This document shows, piece after piece, positions 8,015 through 17,900 of a stretch of 25,242 bases of DNA. The DNA is from JAADHY01 sp964428935 (GTDB lineage: Bacteria; Planctomycetota; Planctomycetia; Planctomycetales; Planctomycetaceae), in the NCBI GenBank assembly GCA_964428935.1, contig CAYSAG010000040.1:1-25242 (forward strand). Direction: 5' to 3'. The translations under genes were made by a program, and so were the position numbers. How positions within the stretch are numbered: the stretch's first letter is position 1; every line of letters starts with the position of its first letter. The notes under the pieces were generated by a model. It made no database searches. It saw nothing but the letters and a program-made list of their open reading frames with translations, and was not told the DNA's origin.

Positions 8015-9538
8015 TTATGACTGGCCGGCCGGTTCGGCTGAAGTCGCCGAGGTGTCCCAGTCCAACGAACGGCCGACCGCCTCACGCCAACGAGCGTAAA
8101 GCCGTTCGCGTTGGGCTTCGGGCATGCTCGGCACAAACCGGCGGTCCAGTTGCCAGTTGGAGCGCAGCTCGTCCAAGTCGCTCCAGAATCCGACGGCCAG
8201 GCCCGCCAGGTAGGCGGCGCCCAGAGCCGTCGTCTCTTGAACGACCGGCCGCACCACCTCGACGCCCAGCACGTCGGCCTGGAACTGCAGGAGCCAGTTG
8301 TTGACAGCCGCGCCGCCGTCCACTCGCAGCGACTGCAGTTGCAGTCCCGCGTCCTGCTGCATGGCTTCCAGAACGTCGCGGGTCTGGTAGGCCATCGATT
8401 CCAAAGCCGCTCGCACCAGGTGAGCTCGGCCGGTCCCTCGGGTCAGGCCGACAATGGTCCCGCGGGCGCCGGGGTTCCAGTGAGGGGCTCCCAGTCCAAC
8501 GAACGCGGGCACGAAGTACACGCCGCCCGTGTCGGGAACCGAAGCGGCCAAGCCTTCGGTCTCGTCGGCCCGTGCAATGATTTTCAGGCCGTCGCGCAGC
8601 CACTGCACGGCCGCGCCGGCGACAAACACCGAACCCTCTAGGCAGTAGGTCGTCTCGCCCTGCACCTGCCAGCCCACTGTCGTCAGCAGACCGCTGGATG
8701 ATGGCACGGGCTCCGTCCCTGTGTTGAGCAGCAGAAAACAGCCGGTGCCGTACGTGTTCTTCGCCGTGCCCGGCTCGAAGCACACCTGACCGAACGCCGC
8801 CGCCTGCTGGTCGCCGGCGTCTCCGGCAATGGGAATGGGCTGGCCGAACAGGTCGGCGTCTGTTTGGCCGTAGACTTCGCTCGAAGCCCGAACCTCCGGC
8901 AGCATGGCTCGTGGAACGCCCAGCACCTGCAACAGCTCGTCGTCCCACTGGCCCGTGTGAATGTTGAACAACAGCGTCCGGCTGGCGTTGCTGGGGTCGG
9001 TGACGTGCAGTCGACCGCCGGACAACCGCCAAATCAAGAAGGTGTCGACGGTCCCGAAAAGCACGTCGCCTTTCTCAGCCCGGGCCCGCAGGCCGTCCAC
9101 GCTGTCCAGCAGGTAGCGGATTTTCGTGCCCGAGAAGTACGGGTCGAGCAACAGACCGGTCCTCTCACGGAAAAGCGGTTCGTAACCGTCCCGCCGAAGC
9201 CGCTCGCACCAGTCGGCCGTAATTCGGCTTTGCCACACAATCGCGTTGGCTACTGGGCGGCCCGTGTCCCGCTCCCACAACACGGTCGTTTCCCGCTGGT
9301 TGGTGACGCCAATCGCGGCGACGTTTTCGGGAGCGACTCCGGCCTGCCGCAAAACCTCGTCGGCCACCTGCCGCTGTGTTTGCCAAATCTGTTCGGGATC
9401 GTGCTCCACGTGTCCTGGCCGAGGAAAAATCTGGTCGAATTCCTTCTGTGCGACGGCCACCGCACGCCCCTGCCGGTCGAACAGAATGGCTCGACTGGAC
9501 GTCGTCCCCTGGTCCAAAGCCAGCACGTGTGTCTTCAC
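8015..9538 (-). CDS. glpK: Glycerol kinase GlpK
   Basis: Phosphorylates glycerol to sn-glycerol 3-phosphate with ATP, the entry step for glycerol use and phospholipid backbone supply. The 507 residues are the usual length for the FGGY kinase. Seen are the N-terminal phosphate loop DQGTTSSRAI (9-18), the glycerol contacts NQRE (80-83), YFSGTKIRYLLD with its conserved Tyr, the catalytic-base motif GDAGDQQAAAFGQ, and GTGCFLLLNTG of the nucleotide site. The start is GTG at 9538: AGGAGG (9551-9546) lies seven bases before it. A GTG six codons further upstream would place this Shine-Dalgarno inside the coding sequence. Neither glpF nor glpD is adjacent. It is divergent from glnA across a 700-base gap. 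Confidence 0.96.
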   Translation of the reverse strand: MKTHVLALDQGTTSSRAILFDRQGRAVAVAQKEFDQIFPRPGHVEHDPEQIWQTQRQVADEVLRQAGVAPENVAAIGVTNQRETTVLWERDTGRPVANAIVWQSRITADWCERLRRDGYEPLFRERTGLLLDPYFSGTKIRYLLDSVDGLRARAEKGDVLFGTVDTFLIWRLSGGRLHVTDPSNASRTLLFNIHTGQWDDELLQVLGVPRAMLPEVRASSEVYGQTDADLFGQPIPIAGDAGDQQAAAFGQVCFEPGTAKNTYGTGCFLLLNTGTEPVPSSSGLLTTVGWQVQGETTYCLEGSVFVAGAAVQWLRDGLKIIARADETEGLAASVPDTGGVYFVPAFVGLGAPHWNPGARGTIVGLTRGTGRAHLVRAALESMAYQTRDVLEAMQQDAGLQLQSLRVDGGAAVNNWLLQFQADVLGVEVVRPVVQETTALGAAYLAGLAVGFWSDLDELRSNWQLDRRFVPSMPEAQRERLYARWREAVGRSLDWDTSATSAEPAGQS

Positions 9539-9545
9539 CGAGCGT

Positions 9546-9551
9546 CCTCCT
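9546..9551 (-). promoter_or_regulatory. Shine-Dalgarno that fixes the GTG start of glpK
   Basis: The minus strand reads AGGAGG, seven bases before GTG at 9538. This makes the GTG the best start rather than the in-frame GTG at 9556. Confidence 0.75.
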
Positions 9552-10136
9552 GGCACGTCTTGGCGTTTGCGTTTCCGAGCAGCCTTTGGCTTCCGCCGCT
9601 TTTGTTGGTCCGGACACCGGTCAGTCTCCGACCGTCAAGTCGGGCGCTCGCCGCTGAGCTTCTTGCCTTCATTGAACACGAACCGGTCGGCTGGCCACAA
9701 GGCAGGGGCGTCTTACGGCGACGCCGGGGCGCTTGCGAAAGTTCGGTGCCAGAAGGACCACGCTCCGGCTGAACGATTCCACGGAACGCCGCGGCGGAGA
9801 GTACGCGGGCTGGCCGGGCAGCGGGGGCGGAACGGGTTTGGCACAGCCGTTGCGAAACCTGACGCACCGTTGCTGGTTCGCCCGCGAAAACGCGGTCTGA
9901 CGCGCTTTTGCCGCGGGAACGCGACCAGAAAGCAGTCGCGGCCTGCCCAGTGGCTCGGCAGCACGGCCGACTTTCTAGGCAGACGGCCGGCCGCGGAAGG
10001 ACGCTCCGGAAAGTTTTTCCGGACATTTTTTGGGCTGGCGGAAATGCGGCGGAGGGGGGCGGAGGCGACGCGGGTGGACGGACCGGTCTGAAGTAGACGG
10101 TCGTCCGTCTTGCGGGCGACGGCCCAAGGGTCACAC

Positions 10137-10150
10137 GGCACACACGGTGC
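10137..10150 (+). promoter_or_regulatory. Weak sigma54-like (-24/-12) site before glnA
   Basis: GGCAC-N5-GTGC has the GG and GC pairs at the 12-base offset of a sigma54 promoter (consensus TGGCAC-N5-TTGC, two mismatches). It lies about 90 bases before the glnA start. glnA is a classical sigma54 target in other bacteria, which raises interest, but the match alone is weak. Confidence 0.25.
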
Positions 10151-10153
10151 GGT

Positions 10154-10177
10154 CTGCGTGCCAGTTCGAGCACGCAG
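10154..10177 (+). repeat. Hairpin in the glnA upstream region
   Basis: CTGCGTGC (10154-10161) and GCACGCAG (10170-10177) are perfectly complementary with an 8-base loop, ending 61 bases before the glnA ATG. It could be an operator or a leader structure. Confidence 0.45.
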
Positions 10178-10238
10178 GCCAAAATGTCAGTCCCAAGGTA
10201 GAGGGTTTGTCAACGCTTGAAGGAAGGAGAAGACGAGG

Positions 10239-11651
10239 ATGACGCCGAAAGAGTTCTTTGAGTTCGCGAAAGAGCACGGCGCGGACATGGTCGACCTGAA
10301 ATTCTGCGACCTGCTCGGCACGTGGCAACACTGCTCGTTTCCCATTGAGTCGCTGGACGAAGCGGCGCTGACCGAGGGATTGGGCTTCGACGGCTCGTCC
10401 ATCCGTGGATGGCAGCGAATCGAAGCTTCGGACATGCTGGCCGTTCCCGATCTGAATACGGTCGTGCTGGACCCGTTCTTCGAGAAACCGACCGTCAGTG
10501 TCATTGCGAACATTGTCGACCCGGTCACTCGCGAACGCTACAGCAAAGACCCCCGCTACGTCGCCGAAAAAGGCATTGCCTACATGAAGCAGACCGGCAT
10601 TGCCGACACCTGCTACATTGGGCCGGAACCCGAGTTCTTCATTTTCGACGACATTCGTTACGAGTCGAGTCAGCGCGGTGCCATGTACCAAATCGACTCG
10701 ATTGAAGGCGCGTGGAACACGGGCCGGCCGGAAGAACCGAACTTGGGCCACAAGCCGGGCTACAAGTGCGGCTACTTCCCCGTCTCGCCCATCGACAGCT
10801 ACCACGACTTGCGCGGCGAAATGGTCCGCGAGCTGCAGAAGGTGGGCATTGTCGTCGAGGCTCACCACCACGAGGTCGGCACGGCCGGTCAGGCCGAAAT
10901 CGACATGAAGTTCACCGACCTGCTCCGCATGGCCGACCAGTTCATGTGGTACAAGTACATCATCAAGAACGTCGCTAAGCGGAACGGCAAGACCGTCACG
11001 TTCATGCCGAAGCCGATTTTCGGCGACAACGGCTCGGGCATGCACACGCACTTCTCGCTGTGGAAGGACGGCAAGCCGTTGTTCCCGGGCGAGGGGTACG
11101 CGGGGCTGAGCGAACTGGCTCTGCACGCCATTGGCGGCATTCTGAAGCACGGACGGGCGCTCATGGCCTTCTGCGCTCCAACGGCCAACAGCTACCACCG
11201 GCTGGTGCCCGGGTTCGAAGCTCCGGTCACTCTGGCCATGTCGCAGCGGAACCGGTCGGCGGCGGTTCGCATTCCCATGTACTCGCCCAGCCCGAAGGCG
11301 AAGCGGCTGGAGTTCCGTTGTCCCGACCCGTCGTGCAACGGCTACCTGGCCTTCACGGCCATGCTCATGGCGGCCTTGGACGGCGTGCAGAACAAAATCG
11401 ACCCGGGCGAACCGCTCGACCGCGACATTTACGACATGACTCCCGAAGAGTTGGCCGGCAAGGAAAAAACCCCGGCCTCGCTCGAGGAAGCCATTGAGGC
11501 CTTGGAAGCCGACCACGACTTTCTGACCAAGGGCGACGTCTTCACCGAAGACTTGATTTCGACGTGGATCGAGTGGAAGCGGACGGAGGAAATCGACCAG
11601 CTGCGGCTGCGTCCGCACCCGTACGAGTTCGACCTGTACTACAACTGCTAA
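10239..11651 (+). CDS. glnA: Glutamine synthetase, type I
   Basis: Makes glutamine from glutamate, ammonia and ATP; a cytosolic dodecamer and the centre of nitrogen assimilation. The 470 residues match GSI-beta enzymes. The N-terminal beta-grasp signature GFDGSSIRGWQRIEASDM is followed by the metal-binding GPEPEFFIFD, then HHHEVGTAGQAEID, the ATP-binding signature KPIFGDNGSGMHTHFSLW, and the glutamate-site region MSQRNRSAAVRIP. Tyr398 in DIYDMTPEE aligns with the adenylylated Tyr397 of enteric GlnA, so control by GlnE-type adenylylation is possible. AAGGAGA (10224-10230) lies eight bases before the ATG. No glnB or ntr gene follows; an intrinsic terminator lies ~255 bases after the stop, so it appears to be transcribed alone. 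Confidence 0.97.
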   Translation: MTPKEFFEFAKEHGADMVDLKFCDLLGTWQHCSFPIESLDEAALTEGLGFDGSSIRGWQRIEASDMLAVPDLNTVVLDPFFEKPTVSVIANIVDPVTRERYSKDPRYVAEKGIAYMKQTGIADTCYIGPEPEFFIFDDIRYESSQRGAMYQIDSIEGAWNTGRPEEPNLGHKPGYKCGYFPVSPIDSYHDLRGEMVRELQKVGIVVEAHHHEVGTAGQAEIDMKFTDLLRMADQFMWYKYIIKNVAKRNGKTVTFMPKPIFGDNGSGMHTHFSLWKDGKPLFPGEGYAGLSELALHAIGGILKHGRALMAFCAPTANSYHRLVPGFEAPVTLAMSQRNRSAAVRIPMYSPSPKAKRLEFRCPDPSCNGYLAFTAMLMAALDGVQNKIDPGEPLDRDIYDMTPEELAGKEKTPASLEEAIEALEADHDFLTKGDVFTEDLISTWIEWKRTEEIDQLRLRPHPYEFDLYYNC

Positions 11652-11980
11652 GAGCGAACCGGAAACGTCTGGGGGGCCGGTGAGCGGGACGCGGCGTTCC
11701 CGGCGACGCACGGGCAAGGCGTGCACAGCCTTCGCCTGCTAGCCGGGCGGCCGCGGGGACCGGCGCCGAGCTCTCGGACGAACTGTGCCCCACGGTCAGC
11801 CGGTCGGTGGCCGTCGCGGCCCACGGCGCGCGGCTGCCGACCGGCGCAAAATTCGAAGCGTCAGGCTCCGAGCAACCTCCCTGCCTTGGAGGCTGACTTG
11901 CCGTGCCCCTGTCGGCTCAGCCGCCGGCAGGGGTTTTGTCTTTCCAGCGAAACCGCACAACAACCCGACGCGCCGGTCGC
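11652..11980. other. Convergent spacer glnA / glycosyltransferase
   Basis: These 329 bases between two converging genes hold no gene. They contain a small hairpin CCTCC/GGAGG (around 11878-11892) and the terminator at 11906-11943. Confidence 0.6.
11906..11943 (+). terminator. Intrinsic terminator after glnA
   Basis: CCCCTGTCGGC (11906-11916) pairs with GCCGGCAGGGG (11923-11933) through one G-T wobble. It forms an 11-bp stem with a 6-base loop, directly followed by TTTTGTCTTT. The T run is only on the plus strand, so it serves glnA, not the opposing gene. Confidence 0.8.
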
Positions 11981-13698
11981 TCAGCGACCTCGGTCCAGTC
12001 GGTACAAGGCCGCCAACTGGACACCGCAGCGACGAACCTCGGCCACCACTTGGCCGGGCGGTCCTGGCCAACGTACTTCGGCCGGCAAGTCGGCGTTTCG
12101 CCGGAACAGCAACAACAGTGTCGCTCGTCGAGCCGCCGGGCTGCCGTAGGCAACGAAACGTACTCCACTCGCCTTCAGCCGCGGCGTGCAGTCTCGAACG
12201 TCGTCCCATTGAAACTGGTGCAAGGTGGGAGCCACCGCAACGACCGTCCCGTGCGGGGCCCGACGAGCCAACTGGGTCAGCAGGGACCGCGTCACGGAGT
12301 CGCCCCAGTACGTCGTTTCCAGCCCCAAACGCTGGGCGCCCGGCAAACCTCCCACCAGCAGGTTGTAGTAGCTCAGGTAGCACGGGTGGACGCACACCAG
12401 ACCGACGGCCTGCAGCGCCAGCAGAGCCGTCAGCCCCAGCGTCGTGCTCCGCGCTGAGAGCCGTCGCCGTAGCCAGCCGTGGACCCGCACCAGCCCCCGT
12501 CCGACGAAAACGGCCCACAGCGGAAAGACCACCAGAAACAGCCGCACTCCGTCGTAGACGGCCACGCCCGGAACCGAGAACACGACCAGCGGAAACACCA
12601 GGCACGCCAGCACCAGTTGCAAACGTCGGTCGCGTCGCCAGCTCGGCCAGTCGGCCAGTCCGACCACACCCAAAGCCAGCAAGCCCACTGGGACCGTCGC
12701 AACGAAAAGCACCCACGGGTAGTGCCACGGCACTTGCCGGTCCGCGAACTTCTCGCCGAAGTACCAAACCGACAACGTGGCCCGTTCGGTCGTGCGAGCG
12801 AAGTACTGGACCAAGTGGTTCCACGGGTCCAACCACAACCAGGGCCAGCCGACGAAAAAGACGACCAGCCCCACGACGCCCCAAACCAACAGCGGCCCCA
12901 CCGCGCGCCGACGCCAGTTCCACAGCGCCCACAGGGCCAGCGGCGGTCCGAGAAGGACGGCTTGAATCTTGCTGAGCAGCGCCAGACCGAACAGCACGCC
13001 GGCAGCGGCGGCGAGTCCCAANNNNNNNNNNNNNNNNNNNNNNNNNNNNNNNNNNNNNNNNNNNNNNNNNNNNNNNNNNNNNNNNNNNNNNNNNNNNNNN
13101 NNNNNNNNNNNNNNNNNNNNNAGCCGACGAACGTCTCCAGTGCTGCCAAGTGAGCGTGTCCGAACAGGCGGGGCATGAGCGGCAAGGCCAGTGCCGCGCC
13201 CAGGCCGGCCGCCCGACCGAACCACCGACCGGTCGTCCAACCGACCAACAGAACGAGCAGGGCAAAGGCCGTCGCCGACCCAACTCGCGCACAAAACGGG
13301 CTGAACGGCCCGACAAAACCGCTCGGACCGACAACGGCTCGAACCGCGTTGTGCCACAACCCCAGCCAGAGGCGGCCCAACGGAGGGTGGTCCGGCAGGA
13401 AGTACGGCGCTCCAAAAACCTCTTGGACGCTCTTCGGGTGCAACAGCCCCAAACCGTAGACTCGAACCGCCTCGGCCAGGTAGACCCCCTGCTGCACGTT
13501 GAACATTTCGTCGACCGTCAGCCCCGGTCCTTCCGGCACACGCGACGCCTCGCCGGTTGCGTCGAGCGTGAGAACCAAAGCCAGCCAGGTCAGAGCGGCC
13601 ACCAGCGCCGGCGCGAGCCAGCAACTCCGTCGCAGTCGCTGCCACGTCGAAGTCGTCGCCAAAAGGGGAGAGCTGGTTCTCTTGATTTTGCGAGCCAT
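11981..13698 (-). CDS. GT39/ArnT-like membrane glycosyltransferase, interrupted by assembly gap
   Basis: A polytopic inner-membrane protein that probably transfers a sugar from a polyprenyl-phosphate donor. The N-terminal part (13698 down to 13122, ~192 residues) starts MARKIKRTSS. It has a first membrane helix around LAPALVAALTWLALVLTL, then the acidic pair in LTVDEMFNVQQGVYLAEA, where GT39/ArnT enzymes keep catalytic Asp/Glu, and DHPPLGRLWLG. The C-terminal part (13021 down to 11981, ~347 residues) has several hydrophobic helices, WPWLWLDPWNHLVQYFA, and a soluble end with YWGDSVTRSLLTQLA. The two parts lie in different frames across 100 N, so the placeholder is not the true gap length (which should be 2 modulo 3 if nothing else is wrong). 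Start ATG 13698 lacks a clear Shine-Dalgarno. Acceptor unknown. Confidence 0.82.
13022..13121. other. Assembly gap (100 N)
   Basis: A run of exactly 100 N is the standard placeholder for a scaffold gap of unknown size. It lies inside the glycosyltransferase gene, whose reading frame changes across it. Confidence 0.98.
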
Positions 13699-13860
13699 GT
13701 TTGAATCAAGGACAGTGAAGGGGAAGGACGCAGGGCCGAGTGAGGCACGTTGAAGCCCACTGGTCCGGGCGGTCGACCAACGCGTGGGTGTCGTCCGTCG
13801 CGGCGTCCGGAGCCGTGCGTGGCGCTTTCGAACGCCACGCCCCCAGGCCCCCATGGGCTG

Positions 13861-13887
13861 ATTGTAGCACGCGACAGAAAGGCTCAA
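13861..13887 (-). promoter_or_regulatory. Candidate promoter for the glycosyltransferase
   Basis: The minus strand reads TTGAGC (13887-13882), a 15-base spacer, then TACAAT (13866-13861). The -10 is excellent and the spacer is short. The transcript would start about 155 bases before the ATG at 13698. Confidence 0.4.
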
Positions 13888-14161
13888 CCACCAGCCTCAA
13901 TTGAACGCGTTGTTTTCCGATTCCAGAACGACCCGACTCAGTTGTCGTTCAAGCCGTTCGGGTGACGGGTGTGAAACCGGTCCTTCCACGGTGAAGCCGG
14001 CAAGCTCGCTCGTTGCGGCCTCTGCAGACGGTGTGCCCAGAACTTGGTTCTACCGCTGCCACGAGACGGCCTGGCACTGGCGCACGGCGAGGGGCTCGCG
14101 AGGCCCCAGGGCAAGCTGGGGGCACCGCGTTGCCGCGCAGACCGACCGCGGTGAAAAGTGT

Positions 14162-14190
14162 TTGAACGGCGTGGTGGAAGGTGGTACGAT
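14162..14190 (+). promoter_or_regulatory. Sigma70-type promoter for the ECF sigma / kinase module
   Basis: TTGAAC (14162-14167), a 17-base spacer, and TACGAT (14185-14190). Transcription would begin near 14197, only about 8 bases before the ATG at 14205, which favours a start codon further downstream for the sigma factor. The GAAC and CGAT parts could also be read by an ECF sigma factor, but their spacing is long for that. Confidence 0.5.
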
Positions 14191-14204
14191 CCTTTTGTTG
14201 AGCG

Positions 14205-14897
14205 ATGTCACGTCTTTGCGGCTGCGGGTCAGAAATGCGTGGGGGTGAGGGTGCATTGACGAGCGAGCTGCCTTGCGACGGCTCAATCTCTTCCGCCATG
14301 CTGGCCGGACTTCGGGTTCGTGACGAGCGGGCGTGGCTTCGGCTGGTGCGCCTGTTTGGTCGTCCGCTGTACGGCGTGTGTCGCAGTCGTGGCTTCGGAC
14401 CGGAAGACGCTCGTGACATTGTCCAGGACGTCTTCTTGGCCGTTGCCGCTTACCTGGACCAGTTTCACCGTTCGGAGTGCGGTGGGAGCTTTCACGCCTG
14501 GTTCTGGACCATTGCCCGCTCGAAAATGGCCGACCACTGTCGGCGTCGGAGGCATGAGCCTGTGCCGGTGGGCGGGTCGGAGGCGTGGGCTCGGCTTCAG
14601 CAGCTCGTCACGGACTCGCCGGACGCCGACCAGCTCATGGAACGGCTCGCGGTTCGTCTGGTCTTGGACCGGTTGGTCGACGCGGTCCGCGGCGAGTTGG
14701 ACGAGCTGACGTGGGAATGCTTTCGTCGAATGGTGCAAGGGCGTCAGACGGCGGCGGAAATTGCCGAGCAGCTGAACCGCGAACGTTCGCCGCGTCCTCC
14801 GCTCACCGCCGCTTCAGTGCGCCAGCGCAAGTGCCGGTTTCTGAGACGACTGCGGGAAGAGTCCCGGACGCTCGGCTTGCCCGTTCTGGAAGGTTAG
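14205..14897 (+). CDS. ECF-type RNA polymerase sigma factor
   Basis: An extracytoplasmic-function sigma factor that redirects RNA polymerase. Of 230 residues in the longest frame, sigma region 2 spans about 40-110: AWLRLVRLFGRPLYGVC, the core-binding DIVQDVFLAVAAYL, and the -10 reading FHAWFWTIARSKMADHCRR. Region 4 is at about 150-225, with a helix-turn-helix TAAEIAEQL...TAASVRQRKCRFLRRL that carries a short Pro/Arg insertion (ERSPRPPL). The start is uncertain: ATG 14205 has no Shine-Dalgarno and sits almost on the predicted transcription start. TTG 14256, with GTGAGG five bases before it, would give 213 residues and is a serious alternative. The kinase gene starts 97 bases after the stop. 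Sigma factors linked to Ser/Thr kinases are a known planctomycete theme, so kinase control of this factor is a reasonable inference. Confidence 0.9.
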   Translation: MSRLCGCGSEMRGGEGALTSELPCDGSISSAMLAGLRVRDERAWLRLVRLFGRPLYGVCRSRGFGPEDARDIVQDVFLAVAAYLDQFHRSECGGSFHAWFWTIARSKMADHCRRRRHEPVPVGGSEAWARLQQLVTDSPDADQLMERLAVRLVLDRLVDAVRGELDELTWECFRRMVQGRQTAAEIAEQLNRERSPRPPLTAASVRQRKCRFLRRLREESRTLGLPVLEG

Positions 14898-14994
14898 GCG
14901 CTGCGCGGCGACCGAGCGTTTTTCGAGGAACCCGAGTTTTCTCTGGCCGAGCAGCGAGGAGGCGGCGCGGGGTGCAGCGTTCGGAGGGTTTCTC

Positions 14995-17900
14995 ATGGCC
15001 ACCACCTGTCCAACCCGGTGTCAACTGGTTGACTTCGTGCTCGGCAAACTGGACGAACACGACGAGGAAGTCGTCTCGAAGCACCTACACCAGTGCGCCC
15101 AGTGTGCCGCGTTGGTCGAGCGGCTTGAAGCCGAAGTCTCGGACGAGTTGCTTCGGCTGTTGCGGCGTTCCGGTTCCGGTGAGCCGTTCCCGGAGGAGTC
15201 GGAATGCCGGCAGGTGCTGAACCGCCTGAAGTCTTTGCTGAGTGGTCCGTTCGGTTTCGCCCTGACGCAACGACAGACGGAGCTGCGCGAGGAGCGTCGG
15301 CCACCACAGCGACTGGGCCAGTACGAAATCCTGGAACGAATTGGCCGCGGCGGCATGGGGACCGTCTACAAGGCTCGCCACGTCCGGCTCGACCGCGTCG
15401 TCGCGTTGAAAGTCTTGGGGCCGGAGCGGACGACGCCGTCGGCCGTGGCGCGGTTCGAGCGGGAAATGAAGGCGATTGGGGGAGTCGAACATCCAAACGT
15501 CGTCCGAGCGTTCGACGCCGACGAGGAGGAGGGGTTCTACTACATTGTCATGGACTTTGTGGACGGCGTCAGTCTGTCGGCGCTGGTGAAGCGGCTCGGG
15601 CCACTGCCCGTTCCGGACGCGTGCGAGCTAGCTCGTCAAGCGGCTTTGGGTCTGCAAGCCATTCACGAGCATGGTCTGGTTCACCGGGACGTCAAACCTT
15701 CGAACCTCATGCTGACCCGAAGCGGTCAGGTGAAGGTGCTCGACTTGGGCCTGAGCCGTCTGCGCAGAGAGTTGGTGGAGGCGGACGTGACTGCGAGCGG
15801 CACGGTGGTGGGGACGGTCGACTACATTGCTCCCGAGCAATGCGGCGACAGCCGTCACGTCACCATTCGCGCCGACCTCTACAGCTTGGGGTGCACGTTG
15901 TACGAACTGCTTTGTGGACACCCGCCGTTCAGCGGCCCGAAGTACAAAACGTGGGGAGAGAAAATTGCCGGCCATGTGTTTCACACGCCGGTTCCAATCG
16001 AGGAGCGTCGGACGGAAGTGCCGCCGGGGTTGGCCACTGTGGTCCGTCGATTGCTGCAAAAAAAGCCGGAGGACCGGTACGCAGAGCCTTTGGAAGTGGC
16101 CGAAGCCTTGGCGCCGTTCGCTCAGGGCAGCGACTTGGCGAGGCTGGTGCGACAGGCCGAGCGGGCCGGTCAGGTTCCTGGCAGCACGGTGGGGGAGGAG
16201 TGTCGGACCGTGTGGGACCAGGGCGCCGGCCGCCCGGCCGCCTCGACAACCAAGACAAGACCGCTCGGCCGGGTCTTCTTGCGGCGTCGAGCAGCCGTCG
16301 TAACCGCGTTGTTGTTCCTCGTCTTCGCCGCGGGCGCGTTGTTTTTCCTGGGACCGTGGAACACGGAAAAGTGGACGGGTTCGCTCAAGGAGAGCCAACC
16401 CCGAAGCGGCCGGCAAGGGACGGGGCTCTACACTGCAACGGCTGCGGGGCGGGAGCGAGTTGGACACGCCGGGGTGGCCGATGCGAAGGCCGCGTTGGAG
16501 GGTCCCGCAAGCGCGGACGAGGACGGACTGGACGGCAAGGACGTCGGAGACGGAAACCGGCAGGCCGGGGCAGGCCGGTTGGTGGCTGCACGAAGTGAGC
16601 GCGGCAGGCAGCCTGGGCCGTCGCAACCGACGCTGGCCGAACTGGTCAGCGAGGGTTTGGCGTCGCGCGAAGAAAACCTTTCGCCGGGAACAGTCCCTCG
16701 CGCCGGGCTCCGGAAGTGGGGCCTGTTCCCAAACAGCTTGAACGCCCACGCCATTGACGGTGCGTTGAGCCCGGACGGCCGGCTGGTGGCGGCCTTGACG
16801 CACAGTGGTGTGGTTTACGTGTGGGACTGGCGTGCCGGCCGTCTGCTTTTCCTGCTGCCCCATTTGTGCTCGGGGCAAGTCGGCGCCACCAACGTGCTGT
16901 GGCATCCCGACGGCCGGCACTTGGCGGTTCTCTGTCGAGGCCGCGTGGACCTTTGGCGACTGGAAGGCCACACCGCTCGACCGCTCTGGTCGTTCCGCCC
17001 ACCGACTGTTCGGTACCGACTGCCGCCGTCGAGACACCGTTGCGGGCGGGGACGGTTCGCCGCGTTTTCGCCGGACGGTCGGTGGTTGGCCAACGCCATG
17101 AAGGATGGTTCGGTGGCCATTGTCGAGGTGGAAACTGGACGGGTCCTGCGGCACCTGCTGGGCCACGTCAGTTTCGTGACGGCGGTGGACTGGTCTCCCG
17201 CGGACGACTGTTTGGCTTCGGGTAGCGCCGACGGAACGGTCGTGCTGTGGAACCGGACGGACTGGCGTGCGCGCCTGACGCTCAAGCCGCCGTCTGCCGG
17301 CGTGGTCGTCGCGTGGTTGCGTTTTTCGCCGGACGGGCAGAGCTTGGCGGTCGGTTACGGGTCGCTGTCGGGAGGCGACGCTCGAGCGGCTCGCATTCTG
17401 TTGGTCGACACGCAAACGGGAGCCGCTCGAGCCGAACTGCCGGCTCCGAACACGACCCACTACGCCTTGGCCTGGTCGCCGGACGGCCGCTACTTGTTGG
17501 CGACGGGCTGGCCTTTGGGCCACGCCAGCTTGTGGAACCTGAACGAACGGAAGCGGCTGGCGCACGAGTTCGCTCCCGAACTGACCGCCGTCTCATTCAC
17601 GGACGACTTGCAGACCGTGGCGCTGTTTCAGTGGAACGGTCGAGTGTCTGTGTGGGAGCCGTCGGGGCTGCGAGAAGACCGGTGGCGGCCAGCGACCGCT
17701 CCGTCCTCGCAGGTGCTCGCCGGACGCAATTACTACACTCCCGCAAACATTCATTTTTCGCCCAACGGCCGTTTCTGGACGGTCTGCTGTCCGAGGGCCG
17801 CGGGCCTGGTCCCGCAAGCGGTGTGGCTTTGGGACACTGCCGACGCCACGGTCCGGGCCGTGGTCCGAGGCTACGACTGGGGGGTTCCCACCAACGACGG

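Larger units (their letters stand above)
9539..10238. other. Divergent intergenic region glpK/glnA
   Basis: These 700 bases show no convincing gene; open frames here translate to Arg/Pro/Ser-rich sequence without family resemblance. Near glnA there is a weak sigma54-like site (10137-10150) and a hairpin (10154-10177). No good sigma70 promoter was found by eye for either gene. Confidence 0.55.
13699..14204. other. Divergent intergenic region glycosyltransferase / sigma factor
   Basis: These 506 bases carry no recognised gene. They contain promoter candidates for both flanking genes (13861-13887 minus, 14162-14190 plus) and a GC palindrome GGGGCTCGCGAGGCCCC at 14091-14107. Confidence 0.6.

Noticed and set aside
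7744..8136. N-terminal extension of the ArsC-like protein (start 8136)
   Set aside because: It would overlap the glpK coding end and lacks similarity; family length and Cys12 numbering fit the start at 7743.
9535..10182. A 215-codon minus-strand frame upstream of glpK
   Set aside because: It overlaps the glpK start and its Shine-Dalgarno, and the translation looks noncoding.
15628..17565. A 645-codon minus-strand frame opposite the kinase
   Set aside because: It is antisense to clear kinase and propeller motifs; its sequence is low-complexity.
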